Below are positions 52,265 through 62,064 of a DNA stretch of 64,000 nucleotides, piece by piece (within the stretch, counting starts at the first letter, position 1; each line of letters begins with the position of its first letter). The position numbers and the translations under genes are program-made. The stretch is from an uncultured Pseudomonadota bacterium. GTDB taxonomy: Bacteria > Pseudomonadota > Gammaproteobacteria > Steroidobacterales > Steroidobacteraceae. The stretch spans positions 1-64,000 of the forward strand of contig CAILZL010000023.1 in the NCBI GenBank assembly GCA_903838705.1. The letters run 5' to 3'. The notes below the pieces were generated by a model, which was given only the letters and a program-made list of their open reading frames with translations, had not been told where the DNA came from and did no database searches.

Positions 52265-54976
52265 CTACCTGGGCGATGGCAACTTGCCTTCGTGCCTCTC
52301 TTCACCCTGAATTTTCAGAACTCGCTGCGGCATGGATATCCCATAGCCCTGCGCATAATCAACGCCCAGACTGCGTAACATGTCGATGATTTCCTGGTTC
52401 TCAGCAAACTCGGCAATGGTGCGTTTGCCGGTGAGGTGTCCGATTTCGTTGATGGAGCGGACCATTTCCCGGTCGATTGGATCATGCAGCAGATCTTTCA
52501 CAAAACTGCCGTCGATCTTGAGGAAATCCACCGGGAAGTGTTTGAGATATCCGAATGAAGACAGCCCTGTACCGAAATCATCCAGAGCAAAGCGGCAACC
52601 GATGTCTTTCAATGCCTGAATAAACCGGTTTGCCTGCGAGAAACTGGCTACTGCAGCAGTTTCGGTAATCTCGAAACATATCTTGGAACCGTCAATTCCG
52701 CTGCGATGCAGCTGGTCTATTACAAAAGGCAGGAACTTGTCATCACTCAGACTCTGCCCTGACAGATTTATTGAGCACATAGCCAGCTTCTCACGCTCAT
52801 CTGCCTCGGATACCAGCCAGCGCAATGCGTGCTCGATGACCCAGCGATCTATGGCTGGAGTGATGTTGTAGCGCTCGGCGGCAGATATAAACTGATCTGG
52901 CGCGATGATCTTGCCCTGCTCGTCACGCATACGCAGCAACAGCTCGTAATGCAAACCGGCTTCATTGCCATGCAGTGGCAGAATTATTTGCCTGAAAATT
53001 TCAAAACGCCCTTCTTCCAGAGCATTGTTGATACGCGCCGCCCATTGCATCTCACGACGCCGGCGCATCAGATCCAGATCGTTTTCCTGGAAACTGTAGA
53101 TCCGGTTACGACCCGCTTCCTTGGCAGCCGCACAGGCCGCTTCAGCAGCAGAAATGATTCCAGCAACGCCATCGTTATCAGCTGTGATCGGCACCACACC
53201 GATACTGGCGCCCATGCGGAAAGTACGCTCCTCCCAGTTGAACTTGTAATTGCGCACAGCCTCGCGCAGCGAGTCTGCCAGACGCATAGCTTCATCCATC
53301 GTGAACGCTTCCAGCAGGATGCCGAATTCATCACCACCCAGACGCGATACCGTATCACGCCAGCGAACCTTGGACTTCAGCAAGGCACCTACCTGCCCGA
53401 GTAATGCATCTCCTGCATTGTGACCGCAGCTGTCATTAACAATCTTGAACTGATCGAGATCCAGATAGCAGATGGCGTATGACTCTTCGCGCGCCCTTGC
53501 ACTCTTCAATGCATGCTCCACACGCTGCTCGAATTCATGACGATTAACGAGGCCAGTCAGAATGTCATGACTGGCGTGATAGGAAAGCTTGCGATTGAGC
53601 TCACGACTTTCGCTGACATCATGGAACACCAGCACCCCGCCAGACACCGCGCCCGCCCCATCACGAATGGGTGAGGCACAGCTTTCAATATACAGTTCAT
53701 TGCCATCGCGACGAATAAGCAGGGTTGGCCGGACGGACTTGATACTATGTGTGCGACGTATGGCCACCATAAGCGGATTTTCCAGCGGCTCGCAGGTCTC
53801 TTCATGAAAACCACGGAATACGTCATCAATTGACCGGCCCATGGCATCTGCCACTCGCCAGCCAGTCAGATTTTCAGCAATCGGGTTCAGATATTCGACC
53901 TGCCCCAGCGCATCTGTAGTAATCACGCCATCGCCAATGGATTGCAGAGTAATCTGTGCAGACTCCTTTTCGCGAAACAGCGCTTCTTCGTAGAGCTTGT
54001 TTTCGGTGATATCCAGTTCTACGCCCACCAGTCGCAGCAACTTGCCTTCATCATTGGTAAGCGCCTTGGCCCGCGATGTCACCCAGCGCCAGTCACCGGA
54101 ACGATGTCTTACCCGGTGGGTGCTTTCAAAGTATTCACTGCTGCCGGAAAGGTGCTCGCGCAACAGGCTTTCCACTGATTCAAGATCGTCACCATGTACA
54201 AACTGACGCCAGTCCCTGACATCAATCAGCTCATCATCTGCATACCCCAGCATGGCTTTCCAGCGTGGTGACAGATACAGGGTGCCCCGCTCATAATCCA
54301 GATCCCACAAGCCGTCGTGCGCACTTTGCATGGCCAGATCATCACGCACCTGCACATACGACAGCTCATTTCTGACGCGATACCGCTCCAGACCCGCTGC
54401 ATAGCTGGAAGCGACCAGCTTGAGCAGCAAATGTACTTCTGCATCCCATGACTCACGCGGATGAGTGGCGCACAGGCACACATAACCAATGCTGTGTCCC
54501 TGCACAACCACCCCGGCCATCAGCGCGGAACTGATCTGCATCTCTGAAAATCGTAGTGCGAGTTCGGATAACCCGGCTGTATCTACAGTATTTCGCAACT
54601 CAAGCAGGCGCTGACTATCCAGCCGCTCACACAGAGCCGCACCGGAGGCAATGCTTTCACCGGTCAGGACATCAGGATGGCAAACGATATAAACACTGCA
54701 GGCACTCAGTACTTTGTCGATGTGTTGCCGCTCTGTATCAAACAGGGCGATAAACATCGCATCAGCAGCGGCCAGTTCGCGCACATTCTGCAGAACAGCG
54801 CAGACCCCGGCATCATCACCATGCAGCTCGGCAGATTGCAGCTGAACTATCAGACGGGTAAGCGATGCATCCATGGCAACGGGAGGGATTGATCGGGAAC
54901 GACTTCTGGTACCCGCAGCTAGTTTACTGTTCTGATCTGTTTGTGACACTGATATGCCGGTCTGTTTGTTGCTCAT
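52265..54976 (-). CDS. GAF-PAS-PAS-GGDEF-EAL cyclic-di-GMP protein
   Basis: About 903 residues. A GAF-like domain (about 40-190) is followed by a PAS domain (about 210-335, YFESTHRVRHRSGDWRWV), a second PAS (about 340-460), a diguanylate cyclase domain with intact GGDEF (RLGGDEFGILL) and an EAL-type domain whose signature is YELLLRM in place of EAL. The catalytic Glu, DDFGTGLSSF and KIDGSFV are kept, so phosphodiesterase activity is plausible. GTG at 54985 or ATG at 54976; the ATG is preferred. Soluble. Confidence 0.9.
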   Translation of the reverse strand: MSNKQTGISVSQTDQNSKLAAGTRSRSRSIPPVAMDASLTRLIVQLQSAELHGDDAGVCAVLQNVRELAAADAMFIALFDTERQHIDKVLSACSVYIVCHPDVLTGESIASGAALCERLDSQRLLELRNTVDTAGLSELALRFSEMQISSALMAGVVVQGHSIGYVCLCATHPRESWDAEVHLLLKLVASSYAAGLERYRVRNELSYVQVRDDLAMQSAHDGLWDLDYERGTLYLSPRWKAMLGYADDELIDVRDWRQFVHGDDLESVESLLREHLSGSSEYFESTHRVRHRSGDWRWVTSRAKALTNDEGKLLRLVGVELDITENKLYEEALFREKESAQITLQSIGDGVITTDALGQVEYLNPIAENLTGWRVADAMGRSIDDVFRGFHEETCEPLENPLMVAIRRTHSIKSVRPTLLIRRDGNELYIESCASPIRDGAGAVSGGVLVFHDVSESRELNRKLSYHASHDILTGLVNRHEFEQRVEHALKSARAREESYAICYLDLDQFKIVNDSCGHNAGDALLGQVGALLKSKVRWRDTVSRLGGDEFGILLEAFTMDEAMRLADSLREAVRNYKFNWEERTFRMGASIGVVPITADNDGVAGIISAAEAACAAAKEAGRNRIYSFQENDLDLMRRRREMQWAARINNALEEGRFEIFRQIILPLHGNEAGLHYELLLRMRDEQGKIIAPDQFISAAERYNITPAIDRWVIEHALRWLVSEADEREKLAMCSINLSGQSLSDDKFLPFVIDQLHRSGIDGSKICFEITETAAVASFSQANRFIQALKDIGCRFALDDFGTGLSSFGYLKHFPVDFLKIDGSFVKDLLHDPIDREMVRSINEIGHLTGKRTIAEFAENQEIIDMLRSLGVDYAQGYGISMPQRVLKIQGEERHEGKLPSPR

Positions 54977-55104
54977 TTCCCGCACTCAGCCTGTAGAAAC
55001 AAGGTCATGCTGAAACATTCCAGACAACCCAATTCATAATCACAGCTTATTGTCTCAAATTTATTAGTGAACAAGCCAGCTCTGTTAGCAGCCAGAATAA
55101 CTCT

Positions 55105-55860
55105 TCAAGCCTTGCTTAACTCAGCTTGCGCCTGCAGATAGGTATCATGCAACCGTTCGGCCAGCTGCTGTTGCAGGGCCTCCATTTCCTCTGCTGTGAC
55201 TTTACGCGGCGGCAAATACGGCTCGCCGATGGCGATCACAATGCGTGAAAACGGGAATGGCAGTACAAATTTGTCCCAGGTACCAAAGATTTTTGCCCTG
55301 CGGGCTGCATAGGCAAGAGATACGATCGGTACACCACATAGCTGTGCGACCGTGATGGCACCTCCCTTGAATATGAAGCGAGGACCACGTGGCCCGTCAG
55401 GCGTAATAAGTGGCGACAGCCTCTCAACCTTCACTTGCTTGTAGAGCACCCGAACTGCCTGTGCACCCGTATACGTACCCGAGCCGCGAATCACCTGTGC
55501 ACCGTACGCCCGGGCCAGCATACTGGGCGCTTCACCATCCAGCGACGGACTGATCAGAAAACCAATGCGCAAACCCTTGATGCGTCGTGCCGCCACATAC
55601 CGCGCGCACAACAACAGGTGCTGATGCCAGCATACCGGTACCACCGCCCCATGTTCACTGATCGCAGACTGCAGACGGTCCTCGCCCACGAAGCGTATCC
55701 GGCCCGTTCGCCACAGCACTTCCAGTAAGATCACGCTCAATCCTACTGCCAGCCGATAAGCCATCATCCGCCAGAATGTCATTGTGCGAGCAGAACGACT
55801 CTTGCGTGTAGCGCGGTTTGCTGAGTTTCCCTCAGAAGGTTGATTCGGGATGCCGGTCAT
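55105..55860 (-). CDS. DUF374 lysophospholipid acyltransferase-like protein
   Basis: A 251-residue protein of the DUF374 group, related to lipid A and lysophospholipid acyltransferases. An N-terminal membrane segment (RLAVGLSVILLEVLWRTG) is followed by VCWHQHLLL (the HX4D-like block), SLDGE, ITPDGPRGPR (the substrate-binding block) and VPIVSLAYAARRAK. Probably acylates a lipid at the inner membrane; substrate unknown. It stands alone between the c-di-GMP gene and the TauE/SafE permease. Confidence 0.85.
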   Translation of the reverse strand: MTGIPNQPSEGNSANRATRKSRSARTMTFWRMMAYRLAVGLSVILLEVLWRTGRIRFVGEDRLQSAISEHGAVVPVCWHQHLLLCARYVAARRIKGLRIGFLISPSLDGEAPSMLARAYGAQVIRGSGTYTGAQAVRVLYKQVKVERLSPLITPDGPRGPRFIFKGGAITVAQLCGVPIVSLAYAARRAKIFGTWDKFVLPFPFSRIVIAIGEPYLPPRKVTAEEMEALQQQLAERLHDTYLQAQAELSKA

Positions 55861-55935
55861 TGAGTATCTTGTTGCTATTGGATGTCTTGCTGCCAGGTAC
55901 TACAAGCACCGGCATATTAACCGAGATGACCTGAC

Positions 55936-56742
55936 TCAATGCAGACTGCGCCAGATCATGCGACCCGCGGTCAGCAGCAGGAAAATCCCGAATGCCGAAT
56001 GAAGCTGCCTTCTGCTCATAGTGTGCGCCCATTGTGCGCCCAGAGGAGCAGTCAGCCAGGTGGCCGGGGCAATCAGTGCAAAGCCAAGCCAGTTGACATA
56101 GCCGATGCCAAACGGCGGCATGGCAAGCCCGCTGGTGTCGGCCAGCAGGTATCCGATAGTGGCGGGCAATGCGATCCATAAACCAATCAACGATGCCGTG
56201 CCTACCGCACGCTGAATTGAGTAATTGCACAAGGTCATGGCCGGTACGCTTAATGATCCGCCGCCAATGCCCATCAGGGTTGATATCAAACCGATCAGGA
56301 AAGGCAACCAGTGGGCGCGCCAGCCGTGCGGCAACGTATCGCGCAGAACCACAACCTCTACCGGCAGAAACATTTTCAGCGCAACCAGTGTGGCCACTAC
56401 TGCAAAAATCATCCTGAGCACACCCGCATCCAGCCGGGTCGCCAGTATCACACCTGAAAACGCGCCTATCACAACTGGTACTGCCCACGCCTGAATGACG
56501 GCATCATCAATTGCATCACGACGCCGGTGCGCACGTGATGAAGCGATGGCCGTAGGGATGATGGTCGCCAGCGAAGTTGCTACTGCAATTTTTATACTGA
56601 GTGAAGAGTCTGTACCGCACAGGGTCAACACCCACTCCAGCACCGGTACCAGCACAATGCCGCCACCCACCCCCAGCAGTCCGGCAATGACACCCGATAC
56701 TGCTCCTGCCGCAAGCAGTGACAGCACAAATAACAATGCCAT
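55936..56742 (-). CDS. TauE/SafE-family membrane permease
   Basis: About 268 residues with eight or so helices. The N-terminal GVIAGLLGVGGGIVLVPVL and the repeated MGIGGGSLSVPAM motif in the second half are the hallmark of the TauE/SafE (DUF81) family of anion exporters, whose members move sulfite, sulfoacetate or other organic anions. The ATG at 56742 is preferred over a GTG at 56763. It follows the CoA-transferase genes in the same direction, so export or uptake of an organic acid is possible. Confidence 0.9.
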   Translation of the reverse strand: MALLFVLSLLAAGAVSGVIAGLLGVGGGIVLVPVLEWVLTLCGTDSSLSIKIAVATSLATIIPTAIASSRAHRRRDAIDDAVIQAWAVPVVIGAFSGVILATRLDAGVLRMIFAVVATLVALKMFLPVEVVVLRDTLPHGWRAHWLPFLIGLISTLMGIGGGSLSVPAMTLCNYSIQRAVGTASLIGLWIALPATIGYLLADTSGLAMPPFGIGYVNWLGFALIAPATWLTAPLGAQWAHTMSRRQLHSAFGIFLLLTAGRMIWRSLH

Positions 56743-56834
56743 TGATGCATTTAGATGGACCACTGGATGCTCATCAATTGATTGCTGAATTTACGAATCA
56801 ATTTGCAGATAAACAGTCAGCAGATTCAGGCTGC

Positions 56835-57605
56835 TTAACTGGCAGCATGTGCCGCTCTGGTTCTGGCATGCAACTCCCGCAACACGCTGAGCTCAGCCGC
56901 ATCTGGCGATGGCGTGCTCTGAACATGCGAAGCATAGCGAACATTCCAGCCTGTATTGTCCTGAATCTGTTCACGACTGACGCCAGGATGAATTGACATC
57001 ACAGTCATTTCGCGCGTTTCCGGATCAGGCTCGAATATGCACAGGTCAGTAATCAGGCGTGTCGGCCCTCTGGTTTTAACACTCTGTCGTTGCCGATGAC
57101 CTCCGCCTTCACCATGACCCAGCGATGTCATGAAATCCAGCTTGTCCACAAACGATCGTCTGGAATGCTGCATGATGATGAACACTTCACCACAATGCGT
57201 AGCAATCTCCGGCGCACCGCCGCCGCCCGGCAGTCGTACTTTGGGATGCTGGTAATCACCCATCACCGTTGTATTGAGGTTGGCGAACCGGTCAATCTGC
57301 GCGCCACCCAGAAAACCCACAGTGATGCGTCCGCCTTGTAACCAGTATCGAAACATCTCTGGTACGTCCACCGTGGTCAGCGCTGTATCACACAGCTCAC
57401 CATCACCAATCGACAGCGGTAATACCGACGGTCTGGTTTCTATCGTGCCGGATTCATAGATCAGGGTGATATCAGGTGCATGTGTCAGTCGCGCAAGATT
57501 TGCCGCAGCTGAAGGCGCACCAATACCGACGAAACAGATGTCCTCATTGCGCAACGAGCGGGCTGCTGCAATGGTCATCATTTCATTCTGGGAATATTCA
57601 TTCAT
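56835..57605 (-). CDS. CoA-transferase subunit B (3-oxoadipate CoA-transferase-like)
   Basis: A 256-residue subunit of a family I CoA-transferase, with the block YESGTIETRP that carries the catalytic glutamate, CFVGIGAPSAAANLARL near residue 24 and a glycine-rich GGGGAPEIA. It works with the A subunit encoded just upstream, 39 bases away. The heterodimer activates a 3-oxoacid with succinyl-CoA; linkage to a 3-oxoadipyl-CoA-type thiolase points to 3-oxoadipate, though related acids cannot be excluded. Confidence 0.88.
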   Translation of the reverse strand: MNEYSQNEMMTIAAARSLRNEDICFVGIGAPSAAANLARLTHAPDITLIYESGTIETRPSVLPLSIGDGELCDTALTTVDVPEMFRYWLQGGRITVGFLGGAQIDRFANLNTTVMGDYQHPKVRLPGGGGAPEIATHCGEVFIIMQHSRRSFVDKLDFMTSLGHGEGGGHRQRQSVKTRGPTRLITDLCIFEPDPETREMTVMSIHPGVSREQIQDNTGWNVRYASHVQSTPSPDAAELSVLRELHARTRAAHAAS

Positions 57606-57644
57606 ATAAGTTAGCGGGCAGTCATTGACTATGCTGTAGATGAC

Positions 57645-58508
57645 TTATCTCCTGTCCAGCACATGCGTCTGCATCCACGCCAGGAAACCATCACGATCAC
57701 GAGCAATCTTGTCCCAGGCAATATAAAAATTATTGTCCCTCGGGTAATAGCCATGTGCGTAGGAAGGGTGGGCACCTTTGGGCACACAGGCAATTACAGT
57801 CACCGTCCAGGATGGCAGGATCACCGCATTGCTGCTTCGTGGCCCGAGGTCGTCAACAATTTCCTCTACCGTCACAATGGAGCGTCTGGCAGCCAGCACG
57901 GCCTGCTTCTGCACGCCTACAATGCCTTCAAACATCACGTTACCGCGGCGGTCTGCTTTCTGCGCATGGACGATGGCCACGTCGGGACGTATTGCCGGTA
58001 CTGCCGCCAGCTGTTCACCCGTAAACGGACACTCGATGGTTTTTATATTGGCATTCACGCGGCGCAGCTCTGCACCCACATAGCCTCGGAATACCGCACA
58101 GGGAAGCCCAGCTGCACCTGCATCATAGGCATTGGCCATGGCTGCATGAGAATGTTCTTCAAGTATCAGCGGCTGTGGCCAGCTGTGCTCCACCGCATCA
58201 CGAAACCGATGCAGTGAACCGACCCCGGGATTACCACCCCACGAGAACATCAGTTTGTCGGCACAACCCATACCGATCAGCTGGTCGTAGAGAATATCCG
58301 GCGTCATGCGGATCAAAGTCAGATGCTTGCGTTGCTGACGAATCACTTCATGACCTGCCGCGTAAGGAATGAGATGCGTAAAGCCTTCCATTGCGACCAC
58401 ATCGCCATCGCGCACACACTGCGCCACCGCCTCGTGCAGTGAAACAATCCGGGCACGGCCACTCACCGTCATTTGCTTTTCAGACAGCTGATCCAGTCCA
58501 GTTGCCAT
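57645..58508 (-). CDS. CoA-transferase subunit A (3-oxoadipate CoA-transferase-like)
   Basis: A 287-residue alpha subunit with DGDVVAMEGFTHLIPYAAGH near the N-terminus, GGNPGVGSLHRFRDA and HAQKADRRGNVMF, typical of the longer 3-oxoadipate/glutaconate CoA-transferase A family. Start ATG at 58508 with GGAAAGGG upstream, inside the end of the thiolase gene; three bases separate the two reading frames. Forms the heterodimer with subunit B. Confidence 0.9.
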   Translation of the reverse strand: MATGLDQLSEKQMTVSGRARIVSLHEAVAQCVRDGDVVAMEGFTHLIPYAAGHEVIRQQRKHLTLIRMTPDILYDQLIGMGCADKLMFSWGGNPGVGSLHRFRDAVEHSWPQPLILEEHSHAAMANAYDAGAAGLPCAVFRGYVGAELRRVNANIKTIECPFTGEQLAAVPAIRPDVAIVHAQKADRRGNVMFEGIVGVQKQAVLAARRSIVTVEEIVDDLGPRSSNAVILPSWTVTVIACVPKGAHPSYAHGYYPRDNNFYIAWDKIARDRDGFLAWMQTHVLDRR

Positions 58509-58511
58509 CGA

Positions 58512-59720
58512 TCAAACCCTTTCCAGCAATAGTGCGATGCCCTGACCGACACCGATACACATAATGCACAAGGCATAGCGGCCCTGCGTACGCTGCAACT
58601 GATACATCGCAGTTGTAGCCAGACGTGCACCGCTGGCACCCAGCGGATGTCCCACCGCAATAGCGCCCCCATTGGGGTTAACCTGGGGCGCATCATCAGG
58701 CAGACCCAGTTGCCTTAATACCGCCAGTGCCTGTGCCGCAAAGGCTTCATTCAGTTCAATCACATCCATCTGCTGGATATTCATACCGGCTCTGTCCAGC
58801 AGCTTTTTAACTGCCGGCACCGGTCCCATGCCCATGATGCGAGGCTCAATACCCGCACTGACCGACGTGATAATCCTTGCCCGTGGTGTCAATGCATGAC
58901 GTTTGATCGCATCGGCACTGGCTATCAACAGAGCACAGCTGCCGTCGTTAATTCCTGAGGCATTACCCGCCGTGACCGTGCCATCCGCCCGCACTACAGG
59001 CGACAACTTCTGCAAGGCAGCCAGCGTCGTATTTGCACGTGGATGTTCATCCACGCTAACGATTCTTGGTTCACCTTGACGTTTCGGGATAGTCACCGGA
59101 ACGATCTCATCTGCAAACAGCCCTGCTGCGAGTGCGTTCGCATAACGCTGCTGACTGCGCAGAGCGAACAGATCCTGATCTGCTCGAGCGATGTTGTATT
59201 CAGCTGCCACATGCTCAGCCGTCTCCGGCATGGCATCGACACCATAGAGTTTTTTCATAGCCGGATTGATGAAACGCCAGCCGAGAGTGGTGTCTTCAAG
59301 TTTCGCTGAGCGTGAAAATGCACCTTCTGCCTTGTTCATGACGAACGGCGCCCGGGTCATGCTTTCCACTCCACCGGCAATCACCAGCTCAGCATCCCCT
59401 GCACCGAGTGCACGTGCAGCCTGCGCCACCGCCTCCAGTCCCGAGCCGCACAAACGATTCACCGTCACACCGGGCACGGTGACCGGCAACCCTGCCAGCA
59501 GCAGTGACATACGGCCAACATTCCGATTGTCCTCACCCGCCTGATTGGCACAGCCGTAAATCACATCATCCAGCGCTGTCCAGTCCACTCCCGGATTGCG
59601 CGCAATCAATGCACGCAGCGGCACGGCTCCCAGATCATCCGGGCGGACTTCAGCCAGCGCGCCCCCATAGCGACCAAACGGGGTGCGGACGGCATCGCAG
59701 ATAAACGCATCTTTAAGCAC
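58512..59720 (-). CDS. pcaF: Thiolase, 3-oxoadipyl-CoA thiolase-like
   Basis: A 402-residue degradative thiolase. Catalytic residues are visible: the acyl-accepting Cys in VNRLCGSGLEAV (about residue 90), His in GGAIAVGHPLGASGAR and the second Cys in CIGVGQG. The start block DAVRTPFGRYGGALA matches PcaF/PaaJ proteins. With the CoA-transferase it would turn 3-oxoadipate into succinyl-CoA and acetyl-CoA, the end of aromatic degradation. No ring-cleavage genes are in the window. GTG start with AGGTGA upstream. Confidence 0.88.
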   Translation of the reverse strand: MLKDAFICDAVRTPFGRYGGALAEVRPDDLGAVPLRALIARNPGVDWTALDDVIYGCANQAGEDNRNVGRMSLLLAGLPVTVPGVTVNRLCGSGLEAVAQAARALGAGDAELVIAGGVESMTRAPFVMNKAEGAFSRSAKLEDTTLGWRFINPAMKKLYGVDAMPETAEHVAAEYNIARADQDLFALRSQQRYANALAAGLFADEIVPVTIPKRQGEPRIVSVDEHPRANTTLAALQKLSPVVRADGTVTAGNASGINDGSCALLIASADAIKRHALTPRARIITSVSAGIEPRIMGMGPVPAVKKLLDRAGMNIQQMDVIELNEAFAAQALAVLRQLGLPDDAPQVNPNGGAIAVGHPLGASGARLATTAMYQLQRTQGRYALCIMCIGVGQGIALLLERV

Positions 59721-59851
59721 TGATCACCTGACAAGCTCTGACAATATCCGGAAGACAAGGCTCGCCAGTATTCCGATGGCCGGCTTGCGTTGCAAGCCAG
59801 ACAGTGCATTCCCTGCCATAATCATGGTTCTTCCATGCCAGCCACTCCATC

Positions 59852-60379
59852 ATGAAATTCTGCTCCAGCTGTGGACACACAATTGAAGTCAAAGTCCCAC
59901 CGGGTGACCACCTGCCCCGCCACACCTGCCCGGCTTGCGGCATCATTCACTACCAGAATCCGCGCATCATTGCCGGCTGTCTGCCGGTCTGGGAAGACCG
60001 GATTCTGATCTGTCGCCGTGCCATAGAACCGCGTCATGGCTTCTGGACTTTGCCGGCCGGTTTTATGGAAAACAACGAAACCGTTGCCCAGGGAGCCGCC
60101 CGGGAAGCCCAGGAAGAAGTACTGGCCGACGTCGAAATTGGCTCGTTGCTGGCGGTGGTCAATGTGCTGCACACCCACCAGGTACATATGATGTTCCGCG
60201 CCCGGCTGCGCAATCTCGACTTTGGAGTCGGACCAGAAAGCCTGGAGGTCAAGCTGGTTCGCGAACATGAAATCCCCTGGCACGAACTGGCGTTCCAGAG
60301 CATCCACTTCAGCCTGCAAAGGTTTCTGGAAGACCGTGCCGCCGGACAGGAATTGCTGCACATGCACACCCTGCCCTGA
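59852..60379 (+). CDS. Nudix hydrolase with N-terminal zinc ribbon
   Basis: A 175-residue protein. A zinc ribbon with CSSC and CPAC pairs (residues 4-30) precedes a Nudix domain (about 38-150). The Nudix box is GFMENNETVAQGAAREAQEE: the key E and REAQEE metal ligands are present, with the usual final glycine replaced by Leu. Zinc ribbon plus Nudix is the layout of NudC/ADP-ribose-type pyrophosphatases. Likely hydrolyses a nucleotide diphosphate derivative. Divergent from the thiolase gene. Confidence 0.88.
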   Translation: MKFCSSCGHTIEVKVPPGDHLPRHTCPACGIIHYQNPRIIAGCLPVWEDRILICRRAIEPRHGFWTLPAGFMENNETVAQGAAREAQEEVLADVEIGSLLAVVNVLHTHQVHMMFRARLRNLDFGVGPESLEVKLVREHEIPWHELAFQSIHFSLQRFLEDRAAGQELLHMHTLP

Positions 60380-60474
60380 TACAGGACGTAAAACCTTGCT
60401 TGCGCTCTGCCCACGCTTTGGCAGAATAGCGACCCCTCGCGCCCCCGCACGGCGGAATTCTGGAGCTGATCTCA

Positions 60475-60798
60475 ATGACTTTTGTTGTCACCGAAAACTG
60501 TATCAAGTGCAAGTACATGGACTGTGTGGAAGTCTGCCCGGTGGACTGCTTCCATGAAGGCCCCAACTTTCTGGTGATTGATCCCGATGAATGCATCGAC
60601 TGCACTCTGTGCGAACCTGAGTGTCCGGCTGAAGCCATTCACTCCGAAGAAGAAGTTCCTAAAGGGCAGGAACATTTCCTGAAGCTGAATGCCGAGCTGG
60701 CCAAGAACTGGCCGGTGATTACCGAGCGCAAGACCCCTCCAGCCGACGCCAAGGACTGGGATGGCAAGCCTGACAAACTGAAACTGCTGGAACGTTGA
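60475..60798 (+). CDS. fdxA: Ferredoxin FdxA, 7Fe/8Fe type
   Basis: A 107-residue ferredoxin with [17 protein letters not shown] at residues 9-25 and [12 protein letters not shown] at about 40-51. The interrupted first motif is characteristic of 7Fe ([3Fe-4S][4Fe-4S]) ferredoxins, and the C-terminal extension matches FdxA of pseudomonads. Cytoplasmic electron carrier. GGAG upstream; strong terminator after the stop. Confidence 0.95.
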   Translation: MTFVVTENCIKCKYMDCVEVCPVDCFHEGPNFLVIDPDECIDCTLCEPECPAEAIHSEEEVPKGQEHFLKLNAELAKNWPVITERKTPPADAKDWDGKPDKLKLLER

Positions 60799-60821
60799 TA
60801 GCCGCTTTTTCATGCTCAAAC

Positions 60822-60849
60822 AAAAAGGCCCGCAATGCGGGCCTTTTTT
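60822..60849. terminator. Bidirectional intrinsic terminator between fdxA and xerD
   Basis: Stem GGCCCGC/GCGGGCC (60827-60833, 60837-60843) with a 3-nt loop, flanked by A5 and T6. It serves the convergent fdxA and xerD genes. Confidence 0.9.
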
Positions 60850-60874
60850 CATCGTTAGCTTCAGGACCGGCTAT

Positions 60875-61831
60875 TCATCCACGCGGATGATGCTGTGCAT
60901 GCAGTTCCTTCATGCGTTCGCGTGCCACGTGTGTGTAAATCTGTGTTGTTGACAGATCACTGTGTCCCAGCAACATCTGTACAACGCGCAGATCAGCTCC
61001 GTGATTCAGCAGGTGTGTCGCAAATGCGTGTCGCAAGGTGTGTGGTGATAATTCCTTGTTGATACCACCCTTCATGGCATATCGCTTGATGATGTGCCAG
61101 AACGCCTGACGGGTCATGTGGTCACCACGGCGGGTCGGGAACAGGTATTCGGACTGTCTTTCCAGCAGAATTTCCATGCGCGCACCCTGTGCAAACTGGG
61201 CAAGCCAGCGCACTGACTCCTCACCCAGTGGAATCAGACGTTCGCGGTTGCCTTTACCAACAATGCGCACCACACCCTGATTCAGATTTACCTGTGAAAG
61301 TTTGAGATTAACCAGCTCGGTTACACGCAAGCCTGTGGCGTACAGCACTTCAAGCATGGTGCGATCCCGGTTGCCCAGTGGATCCTTGATCACCGGTGCC
61401 TCCAGCAACGCATCCACCTCAGCTTCACTCAGCGACTTGGGCAGCGCACGACCAATCTTGGGCATGGCAATCTGCGAAGTCGGATCTTCTGTGACCATAT
61501 TCTCGCTTAGCAGATAGCGATAGAAACGGCGGAAACTGGATAATTGCCTGGCGGATGAGCGGGGCCGGGCGCCTTCTTCGACGCGCCACGCCATGAATGA
61601 CAGCAGATCAGCACGACTTGCCGTCTCAACCTGACTGCCGTGTTGCTTTAACCAGCGATCAAGGCCGACCAGATCTGCTCGATAAGCAGACAGCGTGTTA
61701 GGCGACAAACCACGTTCCATCCATACCGCATCAAGGAAGCGGTCGATGACTGAAGCATTTGCTGAAGTTCGTTTGCCTGACACAACCTGCTCTGACTTCG
61801 TGTAAACCGAGTTTTTAGGTAATGCGCTCAT
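60875..61831 (-). CDS. xerD: Tyrosine recombinase XerD
   Basis: A 318-residue site-specific recombinase. The SAM-like core-binding domain (about 25-115) precedes the catalytic domain with R in TGLRVTELVNL, K in VGKGNRERL, HTLRH, the H of LGHSDLSTTQ and nucleophile Tyr in IYTHV. Works with XerC at dif to resolve chromosome dimers. About 20 residues longer at the N-terminus than typical XerD; a start further downstream is possible. Not near a phage or integrated element. Confidence 0.92.
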   Translation of the reverse strand: MSALPKNSVYTKSEQVVSGKRTSANASVIDRFLDAVWMERGLSPNTLSAYRADLVGLDRWLKQHGSQVETASRADLLSFMAWRVEEGARPRSSARQLSSFRRFYRYLLSENMVTEDPTSQIAMPKIGRALPKSLSEAEVDALLEAPVIKDPLGNRDRTMLEVLYATGLRVTELVNLKLSQVNLNQGVVRIVGKGNRERLIPLGEESVRWLAQFAQGARMEILLERQSEYLFPTRRGDHMTRQAFWHIIKRYAMKGGINKELSPHTLRHAFATHLLNHGADLRVVQMLLGHSDLSTTQIYTHVARERMKELHAQHHPRG

Positions 61832-62064
61832 TTAAGGTTTTTCCAGACTGCATCCGCACTGTGGTTATCACTGCGGCAATGTTCATCCCGCCAAGCGGGG
61901 TATGACGCAGTATGCTCAGCGGAGAATTCATGGTTGTGATTACAGTCACAGAACATATTCTCGATTAACATAAAGAGAATCAGTTCACAGAAAATGCCCC
62001 GCTTAACACTTGTTTGGACACTATTCGCCTTGCATTCGTTCACGTCAGATGGCCCGGTTGCGCA

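Noticed and set aside
55832-56488. Long ORF overlapping the TauE/SafE gene in another minus-strand frame
   Set aside because: The in-frame alternative has the TauE/SafE repeats and membrane helices; this one has biased composition and no known motif.
60875-61831. XerD-type recombinase as a sign of an integrated element
   Set aside because: It matches the housekeeping chromosome-dimer recombinase and no phage, att repeat or cargo genes surround it.
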